A stretch of DNA of 64,000 nucleotides from Solihabitans fulvus (GTDB taxonomy: Bacteria; Actinomycetota; Actinomycetes; Mycobacteriales; Pseudonocardiaceae), in contig NZ_VUOB01000010.1 of NCBI RefSeq assembly GCF_008386585.1, positions 178,982 to 242,981 of the forward strand, written 5' to 3'. Of the stretch, positions 47,155 to 56,764 are shown piece by piece; within the stretch, counting starts at the first letter, position 1; each line of letters begins with the position of its first letter. Under the pieces are notes generated by a model, which ran no database searches, was not told where the DNA came from, and saw nothing but the letters and a program-made list of their open reading frames with translations. The translations under genes were made by a program, and so were the position numbers.

Positions 47155-48425
47155 GCGCCGCCTCCCCTGCCGAGCCAGCGACGCCGGTGCCGGCTGCCCG
47201 CCGAGGGCGGTTCGGGCTGCTCCGCCTGCTCGGGCTCGCCGAGCTGGCCGGCCTGCGGCTGCCACTCCGAGTCGGGCAGCCGGACGACCTCCTGCTGGGG
47301 CACCGGCCTCGGCCGTGGCGACGGCTGCGGCGGCACCACGGAAATCGGCCCGGTCACCGGCTCCTGAACCAGCGTGCCGGTCACGGCCGTAGCGCCCTGG
47401 CCGCCGACCCCGGCTCCGGCGAACACGCCGTAGCGGACCTGCTCGTCCCGGGTGAGGCTCTCGATGATGCCCCGCTGCGCCTGCGGCGGCAGCGTGTGCA
47501 GGATGCGCATGACGCGGTCCTTGCGGCGGCGCACGCCCATCCGCTCCGGCAGGCCGGGGGTCGGTTCCAGCTGCGGCACGATGCCCCGGATGTCCTCGTC
47601 CGGCGAGCCGTCCGAGTGCCCCGCGTCGCGGTGCGCGATCTCGGCGGCCATCGTGGCCTCGTCCTTCTCCTCGCTCATCCCGATCGGGCCGATCCTGCGG
47701 CCGTTGAGGAACTGCTCGACCACCGGTTCCTCCGAGGTCAGCAGCACCTCCCTCGGGCCGAACATGACCAGCTCGCGGCGGAACAGCATGCCGAGGTTGT
47801 CCGGCACCGTCCTGGCCACGGTGATGTTGTGCGTGACGATCAGGATGGTCGCGTCGATCTGCGCGTTCAGGTCGATCAGCAGCTGGCTGAGGTAGGCGGT
47901 GCGGACCGGGTCGAGGCCGGAGTCCGGCTCGTCGCACAGGATGATCTCGGGGTCCAGCACCAGCGCCCTGGCCAGGCCAGCGCGCTTGCGCATGCCGCCC
48001 GAGATCTCGCCTGGCAGCTTCCGCTCGGCCCCGACGAGGCCGACCATCTCCATCTTCTCCAACACGATGCGGCGGATCTCCGCCTCGCTGCGGCGGGTGT
48101 GCTCGCGCAGCGGGAACGCCACGTTGTCGAAGAGGTTCATCGAGCCGAACAGCGCGCCGTCCTGGAACAGCACCCCGAACAGCTTGCGGATCTCGTAGAG
48201 CTTGTGCTCCGAGCAGCGGACCAGGTCGGTGCCGTTGATGACGATCCGGCCGCGCTCGGGTTTGAGCAGGCCGACCAGCGTCTTCAGGAACACCGACTTG
48301 CCCGTGCCCGACGGCCCGAGCATCACGCTCACCTCGCCGGGCGGCAACGTGAGCGAGACGTCCTTCCAGATGGACTGCCGGCCAAAGGACTTACTCAGAT
48401 CCTCGACGACCACCTCGACGCCCAT
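47151..48425 (-). CDS. mceG: Mce transporter ATPase MceG/Mkl
   Basis: 424 residues, starting MGVEVVVEDLSKSFG with GGAGG upstream. ABC ATPase motifs: Walker A GPSGTGKS (37-44), Q-loop FQDGA (about 88), signature ISGGM (141-145), Walker B ILCDEPDSGLD (about 162-172), switch histidine H199. The C-terminal 170 residues are a long tail, ending in a proline/glutamine-rich segment with RRRWLGRGGG; Mkl/MceG proteins have such a stabilising C-terminal extension. It powers lipid uptake by YrbE and Mce proteins. Confidence 0.95.
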   Translation of the reverse strand: MGVEVVVEDLSKSFGRQSIWKDVSLTLPPGEVSVMLGPSGTGKSVFLKTLVGLLKPERGRIVINGTDLVRCSEHKLYEIRKLFGVLFQDGALFGSMNLFDNVAFPLREHTRRSEAEIRRIVLEKMEMVGLVGAERKLPGEISGGMRKRAGLARALVLDPEIILCDEPDSGLDPVRTAYLSQLLIDLNAQIDATILIVTHNITVARTVPDNLGMLFRRELVMFGPREVLLTSEEPVVEQFLNGRRIGPIGMSEEKDEATMAAEIAHRDAGHSDGSPDEDIRGIVPQLEPTPGLPERMGVRRRKDRVMRILHTLPPQAQRGIIESLTRDEQVRYGVFAGAGVGGQGATAVTGTLVQEPVTGPISVVPPQPSPRPRPVPQQEVVRLPDSEWQPQAGQLGEPEQAEQPEPPSAGSRHRRRWLGRGGGA

Positions 48426-48546
48426 CGCACCTCCAGGGGGCAGCTCCGCTCGCGCAACGTCAACAACGCCGGCGCGACCGGCGTCACACAGGTGCAACGA
48501 GCGTGCTGCGTATGGGTTACTCGCGGGTTCGGAAGATTCCGTCCCG

Positions 48547-48592
48547 ACGAAAAAAGCGGGGCGGCCACCCGTGTGGGTGACCGCCCCGCTTT
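48547..48592 (-). terminator. rplL terminator
   Basis: AAAGCGGGGCGGCCACCC (48553-48570) pairs with GGGTGACCGCCCCGCTTT (48575-48592), 17 of 18 positions Watson-Crick plus one mismatch, and the minus strand continues with six Ts. It is 45 bases after the rplL stop and so ends the rplJL unit before mceG. Confidence 0.95.
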
Positions 48593-48636
48593 GGCGCGAG
48601 AGGCGCGGTGCGACGTCCTAGGGACGCCGCGCTAGA

Positions 48637-49023
48637 TCACTTGAGGGTGATCTTGGCGCCGGCAGCCTCGAGCTTCTCCTTGGCGGCGTCGGCCGCGTCC
48701 TTGGCGACGTTCTCCAGGACCGGCTTCGGGGCGCCCTCGACGAGCTCCTTGGCCTCCTTCAGGCCCAGGCCGGAGACGATCTCGCGAACGACCTTGATGA
48801 CCTGGATCTTCTTCTCACCAGCGGACTCGAGGACGACGGTGAACTCGTCCTTCTCCTCGGCCTCGGCGGCAACCGGGCCGGCGGGGCCGGCGGCGGCGAC
48901 GGCGACCGGAGCAGCCGCGGTGACCTCGAACTTCTCCTCGAACTGCTTCACGAACTCGGAGAGCTCGAGAAGGGTCATCTCCGAGAAGACGTCGAGCAGC
49001 TCGTCGGTGCTGAGCTTCGCCAT
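48637..49023 (-). CDS. rplL: 50S ribosomal protein L7/L12
   Basis: 128 residues. N-terminal dimer domain ([34 protein letters not shown]), flexible alanine/glycine-rich hinge ([22 protein letters not shown]), and C-terminal domain ([35 protein letters not shown]). It forms the stalk that recruits translation factors. It follows rplJ by 64 bases and is followed by a strong terminator. Confidence 0.98.
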   Translation of the reverse strand: MAKLSTDELLDVFSEMTLLELSEFVKQFEEKFEVTAAAPVAVAAAGPAGPVAAEAEEKDEFTVVLESAGEKKIQVIKVVREIVSGLGLKEAKELVEGAPKPVLENVAKDAADAAKEKLEAAGAKITLK

Positions 49024-49087
49024 GGTGGCGTTCCTTTCTGGCTACAACGCCCGGCCGAAGGTCGGGCGCGGAGTGCGTGGGGGTTGG

Positions 49088-49636
49088 TCAGCTCTCGGCG
49101 GAGTCGGCAGCAGGCGCCTGCGCGGCCTGCTTCTTCTCCTGTAGGGCAGCAGCCAGGCGAGCGACCTGGGAGGCCGGCGCGGCGAACAGGCCGGCAGCCT
49201 TGGCCAGGTTGCCCTTCATCGCGCCCGCCAGCTTGGCGAGCAGCACCTCACGAGAGTCGAGGTCAGCAATCTTGTTGACTTCGTCGATCGTGAGCGGGCG
49301 GCCATCCATGTAGCCGCCCTTGATGACCAGGGCCTTGTTGTCCTTCGCGAAGTCACGCAGGGCCTTCGCCGCGTCCACCGGCTCGCCTTCAACGAAGGCG
49401 ATGGCGGTCGGGCCGACGAGCAGGTCATCGAGACCCTGTAGACCGGCTTCCTGCGCGGCACGCTTGACCAGCGTGTTCTTCGAGACGGTGTACGTGGTGC
49501 CCGCGCCGAGAGCGCGACGCAGCGTGGTGAGCTGCGACATGGAGAGGCCGCGGTATTCAGTGACGACAGCGGCCGAGCTACCGCGGAACTTCTCCGCGAT
49601 CTCGGCGACGGCCTCCACCTTGACTGGCTTCGCCAT
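49088..49636 (-). CDS. rplJ: 50S ribosomal protein L10
   Basis: 182 residues. N-terminal rRNA-binding part ([43 protein letters not shown]), central [16 protein letters not shown] and C-terminal helix for L7/L12 dimers. GAGGAGG just upstream of the ATG. The long leader upstream contains an L10-leader-like RNA (49640-49854), the expected place of feedback control by L10 or L10-L12. Confidence 0.98.
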   Translation of the reverse strand: MAKPVKVEAVAEIAEKFRGSSAAVVTEYRGLSMSQLTTLRRALGAGTTYTVSKNTLVKRAAQEAGLQGLDDLLVGPTAIAFVEGEPVDAAKALRDFAKDNKALVIKGGYMDGRPLTIDEVNKIADLDSREVLLAKLAGAMKGNLAKAAGLFAAPASQVARLAAALQEKKQAAQAPAADSAES

Positions 49637-49639
49637 GGT

Positions 49640-49854
49640 CGCCTCCTCTCTGGGCTGGTACGGGAGCTGATCGACCGAAGGCCCAGAAAACGACGAACGC
49701 CCCGGCGCAGTCGGCGCGGGGCGTAGAGATCAGGTGCTCGACGGCACACTGGCTTCTGCCTCGTCCTCCTGCGCGGGCCGCCCGCTGAGCGGGACCTTCG
49801 TTCTCCTGCCCGGTTGCCAGGGCACGAGAAAACCAGCGGTCTTTGGTGGAACTG
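49640..49854 (-). ncRNA. ribosomal protein L10 leader candidate with attenuator
   Basis: The rplJ leader (about 217 bases) includes an early conserved-looking block, CAAAGACCGCTGGTTTTC, like the kink-turn/L10-binding part of the L10 leader family, and a terminator hairpin: ACGCCCCG (49697-49704) with CGGGGCGT (49717-49724), extended by CGC/GCG, followed by TCGTCGTTTTC. If L10 binds the upstream part, the terminator can form and switch rplJL off. Family membership is inferred from position and a short motif, not by a covariance search. Confidence 0.65.
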
Positions 49855-49860
49855 GGGTCA

Positions 49861-49889
49861 AGAGTACGGGACACCGCCCGGCGGACCAA
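49861..49889 (-). promoter_or_regulatory. candidate rplJL promoter
   Basis: TTGGTC (49889-49884) and TACTCT (49866-49861) with 17 bases between them on the minus strand. The predicted start is about 49854, which is exactly upstream of the L10-leader-like block. Confidence 0.65.
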
Positions 49890-49922
49890 ATCGCGGCACG
49901 CCAGGCACGGCATGATGGTGAC

Positions 49923-50780
49923 GTGGCCGACACCGAACAGCCGAGGGAACCCGCGATCGACGCGGAACAGTTCCGGCAGTTCCAGCAGTACCAGGAGTTC
50001 CTGCGCTTCCAGGAGGCCCAGCGCCAACTCGGTGCTGCGCCTCAGGGCGGCGCACCGCAACAAGGTGGCGCGCCGCACCAGGACGTCGTCCCCTACAACC
50101 CGCCGACACCGCAGACACCGCAGGCCCAACCGGGCCAGTGGCCGCCCGCGGTGCCCCCCGGCCAGTGGCCGCCAACCCCGCCGCCACCGCCGAAGCGGGA
50201 GGGGCCGCCGCTGTGGCTGCGGATCCTGAAGCTCAAGCTGGTCCGCAGGCTGATCACGCTGATTATCGTGCTGCTCCTGGCGAACTGGGCCTACCAGCAC
50301 TACTTCGGCACCGACGACAACGGCGGCGTCGCGCACGACAGCGGCGGCCAGTCACAGACCCCGCTCACTCCCGGCACGCCGAAGGGCACCGTCGAGTACC
50401 TGTTCCAGCACATCTCCATGGCCGACACCACCTACGCCTGCCTGCTGTTCCAGGACGACACGGCCAGGAACGCGTTCGCTAAGGACGTCGGTGAAAAGGA
50501 CTGCGCCGCAGCGGTTCTGGCGCTCAAACGCACGTCGGTCGGCGATGTCACGCACTACGCCCATCCCGATTTTCCGGACGAGTACCTCAAGTTCCCCGCG
50601 ACGGGGTCGGTGCAGATCAGCACCTGCCGCCTGATCTTCGCGCCCGACGCGCTCAAGCCTGGCTTCACCCCGCTGGGGAGGTTCACGGTCTCGTCGCTGC
50701 CGAACAAGAACTGGATCATCACCGGCTACCAGCACGAGGACTGTGCCGCCACCAGCAGCACCAGCCCGACCAGCCGCTAG
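49923..50780 (+). CDS. single-span membrane protein with proline-rich front
   Basis: 285 residues, GTG start (MADTEQPREPAIDAEQ...). The first 100 residues are glutamine- and proline-rich (FRQFQQYQEFLRFQEAQRQ; QWPPAVPPGQWPPTPPPPPK). One membrane segment lies near 112-131 (LVRRLITLIIVLLLANWAYQ). The extracytoplasmic domain (about 145-285) has four cysteines (YACLLF, KDCAAA, STCRLI, HEDCAA), perhaps two disulphides, and no known family name. It is divergent from rplJ; the two promoters overlap. Confidence 0.8.
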   Translation: MADTEQPREPAIDAEQFRQFQQYQEFLRFQEAQRQLGAAPQGGAPQQGGAPHQDVVPYNPPTPQTPQAQPGQWPPAVPPGQWPPTPPPPPKREGPPLWLRILKLKLVRRLITLIIVLLLANWAYQHYFGTDDNGGVAHDSGGQSQTPLTPGTPKGTVEYLFQHISMADTTYACLLFQDDTARNAFAKDVGEKDCAAAVLALKRTSVGDVTHYAHPDFPDEYLKFPATGSVQISTCRLIFAPDALKPGFTPLGRFTVSSLPNKNWIITGYQHEDCAATSSTSPTSR

Positions 50781-50806
50781 CCGCCGAACGACAGCCGCCG
50801 AACGAA

Positions 50807-50844
50807 CAGTGGGGCGGCATCCCGATCGGGATGCCGCCCCACTG
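50807..50844. terminator. bidirectional terminator between the membrane-protein gene and rplA
   Basis: A perfect 38-base palindrome with stem CAGTGGGGCGGCATCCCG and its complement, 26 bases after one stop and 20 bases after the convergent rplA stop (50865). Confidence 0.85.
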
Positions 50845-50864
50845 GTGCGTCAGTCAGACGAGAA

Positions 50865-51581
50865 TCAGGCGCTCTCGTCGGCGCTGAGCAGGTTGCGCGT
50901 GCGGTTCGGGTCGACCGGGATGCCGGGGCCCATGGTGGTGCTGACGGTGACCTTCTTCAGGTACCGACCCTTGGCGGCGGACGGCTTGGCGCGCAGGATC
51001 TCGTCCAGCGCGGCCGCGTAGTTCTCCACCAGCTTGGCGGTGTCGAACGACGCCTTGCCGATCACCAGGTGCAGGTTGGCCTGCTTGTCCACCCGGAAGT
51101 TGATCTTGCCGCCCTTGATCTCGTTGACGGCCTTGGTGACGTCCGGGGTCACCGTGCCGGTCTTCGGGTTCGGCATCAGGCCACGCGGGCCGAGGATGCG
51201 GGCGATGCGACCGACCTTGGCCATCTGGTCCGGGGTGGCGATGGCGGCGTCGAAGTCGAGCCACCCACCCTGGATGCGGGCGATCAGGTCTTCCGAGCCA
51301 ACGGCGTCCGCGCCGGCGGCCTCGGCCTCGGCGGCCTTGTCGCCGGTGGCGAAGACGATGACGCGGGCGGTCTTGCCGGTACCGTGCGGCAGGTTCACGG
51401 TGCCGCGGACCATCTGGTCGGCCTTGCGGGGGTCGACACCAAGGCGGATCGCGACCTCGACGGTGGCGTCCTGCTTGATCTTGGAGGTCTCCTTGGCGAG
51501 CTGGGCGGCCTCCAGCGGCGAGTACAGCCGCTCCCGGTCCACCAGCTCGGCGGCCTGACGGTAGGCCTTGCTGCGCTTCAT
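50865..51581 (-). CDS. rplA: 50S ribosomal protein L1
   Basis: 238 residues. Motifs: [85 protein letters not shown] and [16 protein letters not shown]. It forms the mobile E-site stalk and in other bacteria represses rplK-rplA. It follows rplK by 74 bases. Confidence 0.98.
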   Translation of the reverse strand: MKRSKAYRQAAELVDRERLYSPLEAAQLAKETSKIKQDATVEVAIRLGVDPRKADQMVRGTVNLPHGTGKTARVIVFATGDKAAEAEAAGADAVGSEDLIARIQGGWLDFDAAIATPDQMAKVGRIARILGPRGLMPNPKTGTVTPDVTKAVNEIKGGKINFRVDKQANLHLVIGKASFDTAKLVENYAAALDEILRAKPSAAKGRYLKKVTVSTTMGPGIPVDPNRTRNLLSADESA

Positions 51582-51655
51582 GCTTCTGTCCTTAATTCGT
51601 GGATCAGTAGTGGTGCGAGCCAGCGCGTGGCTCTCCCACAGGTGATGCGGCCTGG

Positions 51656-52090
51656 TCAGCCTTCGACGGTGATGCCCATGGAGCGGGCGGTGCCAGCGAT
51701 GATCTTCGCGGCCTGGTCGAGGTCGTTGGCGTTCATGTCGACCATCTTCGTCGTCGCGATCTCGCGCACCTGGTCCATGGTCACCTTGGCGACCTTGGTC
51801 CGGTTCGGCTCGCCGCTGCCCTTTTCGACGCCGGCGGCCTTGAGCAGCAGCCGAGCGGCGGGCGGGGTCTTCAGCTTGAAGTCGAACGACCGGTCCTCGT
51901 ACACGGAGATCTCGACCGGCACGACGTCACCGCGCTGCGACTCGGTCGCGGCGTTGTACGCCTTGCAGAACTCCATGATGTTGACGCCGTGCTGACCCAG
52001 CGCGGGGCCGACCGGCGGAGCCGGGTTGGCCGCGCCGGCCTTGATCTGCAGCTTGATGATCGCTGCGAGCTTCTTCTTCTTGGGTGGCAT
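51656..52090 (-). CDS. rplK: 50S ribosomal protein L11
   Basis: 144 residues starting [46 protein letters not shown], with the conserved prolines of the thiostrepton-binding face. C-terminal rRNA-binding domain: [28 protein letters not shown] longer upstream frame is open but not homologous. It lies 80 bases after nusG. Confidence 0.98.
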
Positions 52091-52170
52091 CTCGTGCTTC
52101 CTGTTTTTGCAGTGTCCGCGCAGCGGCCCTGCCCGCCGCAGCGTGGCTGCCGGCTCCCCGAGGGAACCGG

Positions 52171-53049
<879 letters not shown>

Positions 53050-53085
53050 CTAGCTCCGTGCATGAGCGGAGCTGGACAGCTCGGC

Positions 53086-53541
53086 TCAGCCGAACACCTT
53101 GAACACGGCCCAGTGGAAGCCGGCATCCAGCCCCGCCACCAGTGCGACCATGAAGGCCACGAAGACCAGCACGACCGTCGTGTAGGTGACGAGCTGCTTG
53201 CGCGTCGGCCAGATGACCTTGCGCAGCTCCGAAACCACCTCACGAAGGAAGCGGAACAACCGCGCGAACACCGAGACGCGCTTCTCGTCCCGGTCCCGAG
53301 CCTTGGTCGGCCGGCCCTTCTTGCCGTCATCAGCAGACGACTCCGCCTTGGCCGCCTTGGCCTTGGCGCGCCCACTGTCCGAAGACGGGGCGGTCGCCGA
53401 CTCCGCTGTCCGGTCGCCGGATTCCTTCCGGCCTACCGGACGAGCGGAGGCGCGACGTTCGCGCCGTGCTGCGGCGGTGACCGGACGAGCCGCGCTCTCG
53501 CGCTCCCCCGCCTGATCCTGCTCGCGATCCTCGTCGCTCAC
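53086..53541 (-). CDS. secE: protein translocase subunit SecE
   Basis: 151 residues. About 90 residues of charged, low-complexity cytoplasmic extension (AAARRERRASARPVGRKESG...) precede the amphipathic helix FARLFRFLREVVSELRKVIWPTRKQL and the single membrane segment (about 119-140, TTVVLVFVAFMVALVAGLDAGF). The core is normal for actinobacterial SecE. It lies 28 bases after tRNA-Trp and before nusG. Confidence 0.97.
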   Translation of the reverse strand: MSDEDREQDQAGERESAARPVTAAARRERRASARPVGRKESGDRTAESATAPSSDSGRAKAKAAKAESSADDGKKGRPTKARDRDEKRVSVFARLFRFLREVVSELRKVIWPTRKQLVTYTTVVLVFVAFMVALVAGLDAGFHWAVFKVFG

Positions 53542-53570
53542 GCGATCCTCCGCTCACCGTCTACTCGACG

Positions 53571-53643
<73 letters not shown>

Positions 53644-53861
53644 TTGGCGTTGTCACCAGCGCACAACACCGAGATGGACGCCTTTCACCCTCCCCGCGGA
53701 GTCCGTGGGGCAGGTAGCCAGACGTTCCAAGTTCAGAAGTGTACGGCACCAGCACCCCCACACTCCAACCGGGCAGGTGGGGCCGCGTTTTCGGCCCCGT
53801 TCTCGCCGCGTCGGCACCATGCCGGCGGGGCGGCGAACGTGGTGTCTGCCACGATGAGGCC

Positions 53862-55103
53862 ATGGCCACCCCCGGCAGCGACACAGCGACCACCCAGCCA
53901 GCCCGCACCAGGGTGTCCAAGCGGATCGGCGGCATCGCCGAGTCCGCCACCCTCGCGGTCGACGCCAAGGCCAAGGCCCTCAAGGCCGCCGGCCGCCCGG
54001 TGATCGGCTTCGGCGCCGGCGAGCCGGACTTCCCGACGCCGCCGGCGATCGTGGCGGCCGCGAAGGCGGCGTGCGAGGTCCCGCGCAACCACCGGTACAC
54101 GCCGGCCGCCGGCCTGCCCGAGCTGCGCGCGGCGATCGCCGCGAAGACGCTGCGCGACTCCGGCTACCGGGTCGAGGCGAGCCAGGTGCTCGTCACCAAC
54201 GGCGGCAAGCAGGCCGTCTACCAGGCGTTCGCCACGATCGTGGATCCCGGCGACGAGGTGTTGCTGCCCGCGCCGTTCTGGACCACCTACCCGGAGGCGA
54301 TCACGCTGGCCGGCGGCGTGCCAGTGCAGGTGACGGCCGACGAGTCCACCGACTACCTGGTGACCGTCGAGCAGCTGGAGGCGGCCCGCACCCCGCGCAC
54401 GAAGGTGCTGCTGTTCTGCTCGCCGTCCAACCCGACCGGCTCGGTGTACCCGCCGGAGCAGGTCGAGGCGATCGGCCGCTGGGCCGTGGCCAACGGCATC
54501 TGGGTGATCACCGACGAGATCTACGAGCACCTGGTCTACGACGACGCGCGGCACGTGTCGATGCCCGTCGTCGTGCCGGAGCTCGCGGACACCTGCATCG
54601 TGCTCAACGGCGTCGCCAAGACCTACGCGATGACGGGCTGGCGGGTCGGCTGGCTGATCGGGCCCGCCGACGTGGTCAAGGCCGCCAGCAACCTCCAGTC
54701 GCACCTCAGCTCGAACGTCAACAACGTGGCGCAGGAGGCGGCGCTGGCCGCGGTGTCGGGGTCCCTCGACGCCGTCGCCGACATGCGCGCCGCGTTCGAC
54801 CGCAGGCGGCGGACCATGGTCGAGCTGCTGTCGGCGATCCCCGGCGTGCACTGCCCGGTGCCCAAGGGCGCGTTCTACGCCTACCCCTCGGTGAAGGACC
54901 TGATCGGCAAGGAGATCCGCGGCCAACGCCCGAGCAGCTCCGTCGAGCTGGCCGCGCTGATCCTCGAGCACGCCGAGGTCGCCGTGGTGCCCGGCGAGGC
55001 GTTCGGCACGCCCGGATACCTGCGGCTGTCCTATGCCCTTGGCGACGAGGACCTGGCGACCGGCGTGAACCGGATGGGCGATCTGCTGCGCGAGGCACGC
55101 TGA
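53862..55103 (+). CDS. aspC: aspartate aminotransferase, class I
   Basis: 413 residues. PLP fold type [12 protein letters not shown] near the N-terminus, [30 protein letters not shown], and the PLP lysine K253 in [16 protein letters not shown]; arginine of LRLSYAL binds the alpha-carboxylate. The ATG at 53862 is preferred over an upstream extension since it gives the family length. It sits next to tRNA-Trp/secE, divergent, as aspC does in Streptomyces. The exact amino-acid preference is not certain from sequence. Confidence 0.92.
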   Translation: MATPGSDTATTQPARTRVSKRIGGIAESATLAVDAKAKALKAAGRPVIGFGAGEPDFPTPPAIVAAAKAACEVPRNHRYTPAAGLPELRAAIAAKTLRDSGYRVEASQVLVTNGGKQAVYQAFATIVDPGDEVLLPAPFWTTYPEAITLAGGVPVQVTADESTDYLVTVEQLEAARTPRTKVLLFCSPSNPTGSVYPPEQVEAIGRWAVANGIWVITDEIYEHLVYDDARHVSMPVVVPELADTCIVLNGVAKTYAMTGWRVGWLIGPADVVKAASNLQSHLSSNVNNVAQEAALAAVSGSLDAVADMRAAFDRRRRTMVELLSAIPGVHCPVPKGAFYAYPSVKDLIGKEIRGQRPSSSVELAALILEHAEVAVVPGEAFGTPGYLRLSYALGDEDLATGVNRMGDLLREAR

Positions 55104-55124
55104 CCCGATCGCGGTCACGGCGAA

Positions 55125-55148
55125 AATTCCGACCTTTGTATCGGAATT
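55125..55148 (+). terminator. hairpin after aspC
   Basis: AATTCCGA (55125-55132) and TCGGAATT (55141-55148) pair perfectly with an 8-base loop, 21 bases after the aspC stop. It could terminate aspC or be an operator for the next gene; it lacks a T-run. Confidence 0.5.
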
Positions 55149-55289
55149 GCACAACTGAATGCGACGATATGGTGAACTCCGCTGCGGGGTGACGGCGCGA
55201 CCGGGTAAGAGATAGCACTGCCAAACGTCGTTTCGGCATGACATCTGCCCGGCTCGTTCCGCCGGATACCCCCGAAAGCGAGACCCGCC

Positions 55290-55601
55290 ATGTCCCAGCC
55301 CTACCCCGTGCAGCCCGGCGGATACCCCGCGCCCGCGCAGCCACAGAACGGTCTCGGCACCTCCGGCTTCGTGCTCGGCCTGCTCGGCGCCATCTTCAGC
55401 TGGATCCCCATCATCGGCGTCATCGCCTGGCCGCTGTCGATCGTCGGCGCGGTGCTGTCCGCCGTCGGCCTCTCCAAGGCGAACAAGGGGCAGGCCAACA
55501 ACAAGGGGCTCGCGATCGCCGGCCTGGTGCTGTCGATCGTCGGGCTCGTGGTGTGCATCCTCTGGGTCGCCGCCTTCAGCGCCCCGGTGGCGACGCTCTG
55601 A
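55290..55601 (+). CDS. DUF4190-type small membrane protein
   Basis: 103 residues. A proline/glutamine-rich cytoplasmic front (SQPYPVQPGGYPAPAQPQNG) leads to two membrane segments (about 26-50, FVLGLLGAIFSWIPIIGVIAWPLSIVG; 72-95, LAIAGLVLSIVGLVVCILWVAAF) separated by LSKANKGQANNKG, the DUF4190 pattern. It is the shortest of three related genes in tandem and lacks the extracytoplasmic domain of the other two. Function unknown. Confidence 0.88.
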   Translation: MSQPYPVQPGGYPAPAQPQNGLGTSGFVLGLLGAIFSWIPIIGVIAWPLSIVGAVLSAVGLSKANKGQANNKGLAIAGLVLSIVGLVVCILWVAAFSAPVATL

Positions 55602-55637
55602 CCCGGCACACCGAGACCCGTTAAGCATCATTGTCAC

Positions 55638-55677
55638 CGAAGGGTCGCCGACCGCATACGCTGCCGGCGGCCCTTCG
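55638..55677 (+). terminator. terminator after first DUF4190 gene
   Basis: CGAAGGGTCGCCG (55638-55650) pairs with CGGCGGCCCTTCG (55665-55677), 12 Watson-Crick pairs and one G-T, 36 bases after the stop; the strand continues TCTTATAT. Confidence 0.85.
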
Positions 55678-55846
55678 TCTTATATCAACCATTATGGTCG
55701 GTCCGCAAACATAGCGGCGACAATCGAAAGACCGCGGCCCCAGATATCAATTCGGCACCATCGGTAACCAACGCGATGCACGCGCCGATAGCGTCCACGG
55801 CGCCTCGAATACCGAGGGGCCGAACACCATGAGGGGGCAACACAGC

Positions 55847-56455
55847 ATGACCGCGCCTTACCAACCCGCCGCGCCGCAGCAACCCGCGCCGAGCCAGCCG
55901 AGGAACGGGCTGGGCACCGCCGGTTTCGTCACGGGTCTGATCGGACTGGTCTTCAGCCCGATCCCCATCGTCGGCATGATCGCGTGGCCGCTGGTGATCG
56001 TCGGCCTGGTGCTGTCGGCGCTCGGCGTCAGCCGCGCGGTCAAGGGCGAGGCGACCAACAAGGGGCTGTCCATCGCCGGCCTCGTGGTGTCGGTCGTCGG
56101 CCTGGTGATCTGCATCCTGTGGGTGGTCGCGTTCGGCAAGGCCGCCGACGACCTAAACAAGGCGGCCAACTCGGAGGCCACCGTGGTCTACGAGGTCACC
56201 GGGGACGCCAAGGACGCCTCGATCACCTACTCCAGCTTCGACAACGGCGCCGCCTCGACGAACCAGGAGCAGGCGGCGACGCTCCCGTGGAAGAAGGAGC
56301 TCAAGACCAAGGGGATCCTCAAGGGCGGCTCGGTGACGGCGCTGGCCGGCCCGGACGGCGGCACGGTGTCCTGCAAGGTCACCATCGACGGCGTGGAGAA
56401 GAAGACCGCGACGGCCACCGGCCCGGCCGCGATGGCCAGCTGCACCGGATTCTGA
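55847..56455 (+). CDS. DUF4190 membrane protein with MmpS-like domain
   Basis: 202 residues, start MTAPYQPAAPQQPAPSQPRNG with GAGGGGG upstream. Two membrane segments (about 25-50 and 72-95), then an extracytoplasmic domain with VVYEVTGDAKDASITYSSFDNGAAST, TLPWKKELKTKGILKGGSV, GTVSCKVTIDGVEKKTATATG and a last cysteine in ASCTGF, matching the MmpS family (single-cysteine pair VSCK/ASC). MmpS proteins accompany MmpL exporters in mycobacteria; no MmpL is visible here. A paralogue follows. Confidence 0.85.
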   Translation: MTAPYQPAAPQQPAPSQPRNGLGTAGFVTGLIGLVFSPIPIVGMIAWPLVIVGLVLSALGVSRAVKGEATNKGLSIAGLVVSVVGLVICILWVVAFGKAADDLNKAANSEATVVYEVTGDAKDASITYSSFDNGAASTNQEQAATLPWKKELKTKGILKGGSVTALAGPDGGTVSCKVTIDGVEKKTATATGPAAMASCTGF

Positions 56456-56764
56456 GCACCGGAACTACCCCACTGAACTTCAGTGCAGGAATAGTGCACT
56501 AAATATCAGCACACCGAACGGCCAAGGCCGGGTTGCCCGCGATATTCGGGCAACCCGGCCTTTTCGTCGCGCACCCGACAGAACAAGGCGAACCGGACCT
56601 GATCACAGCGTGAAACATTGTCCGCAAGATCAGGCCGACGGAACCAAAGAATACTTCCCACGTCAGCGCCAATACGCGGCCCCCGATTTCCGTTAATGCG
56701 CGGACTCCGCTAACGTGCCACGCCTCGCCAATAGCGGAGAATCCAACACAGAGGGGCACAATCC
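56456..56764. other. intergenic region between the two MmpS-like genes
   Basis: About 309 bases holding a strong terminator (56524-56562). No gene and no confident promoter were found in the remainder; the region just before 56765 has GAGGGGCACAATCC as ribosome site for the next gene. Confidence 0.6.
56524..56562 (+). terminator. terminator after second DUF4190 gene
   Basis: AAGGCCGGGTTGCCCG (56524-56539) pairs perfectly with CGGGCAACCCGGCCTT (56547-56562), loop CGATATT, and a following TTTTCG. A classic intrinsic terminator 68 bases after the stop. Confidence 0.95.
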
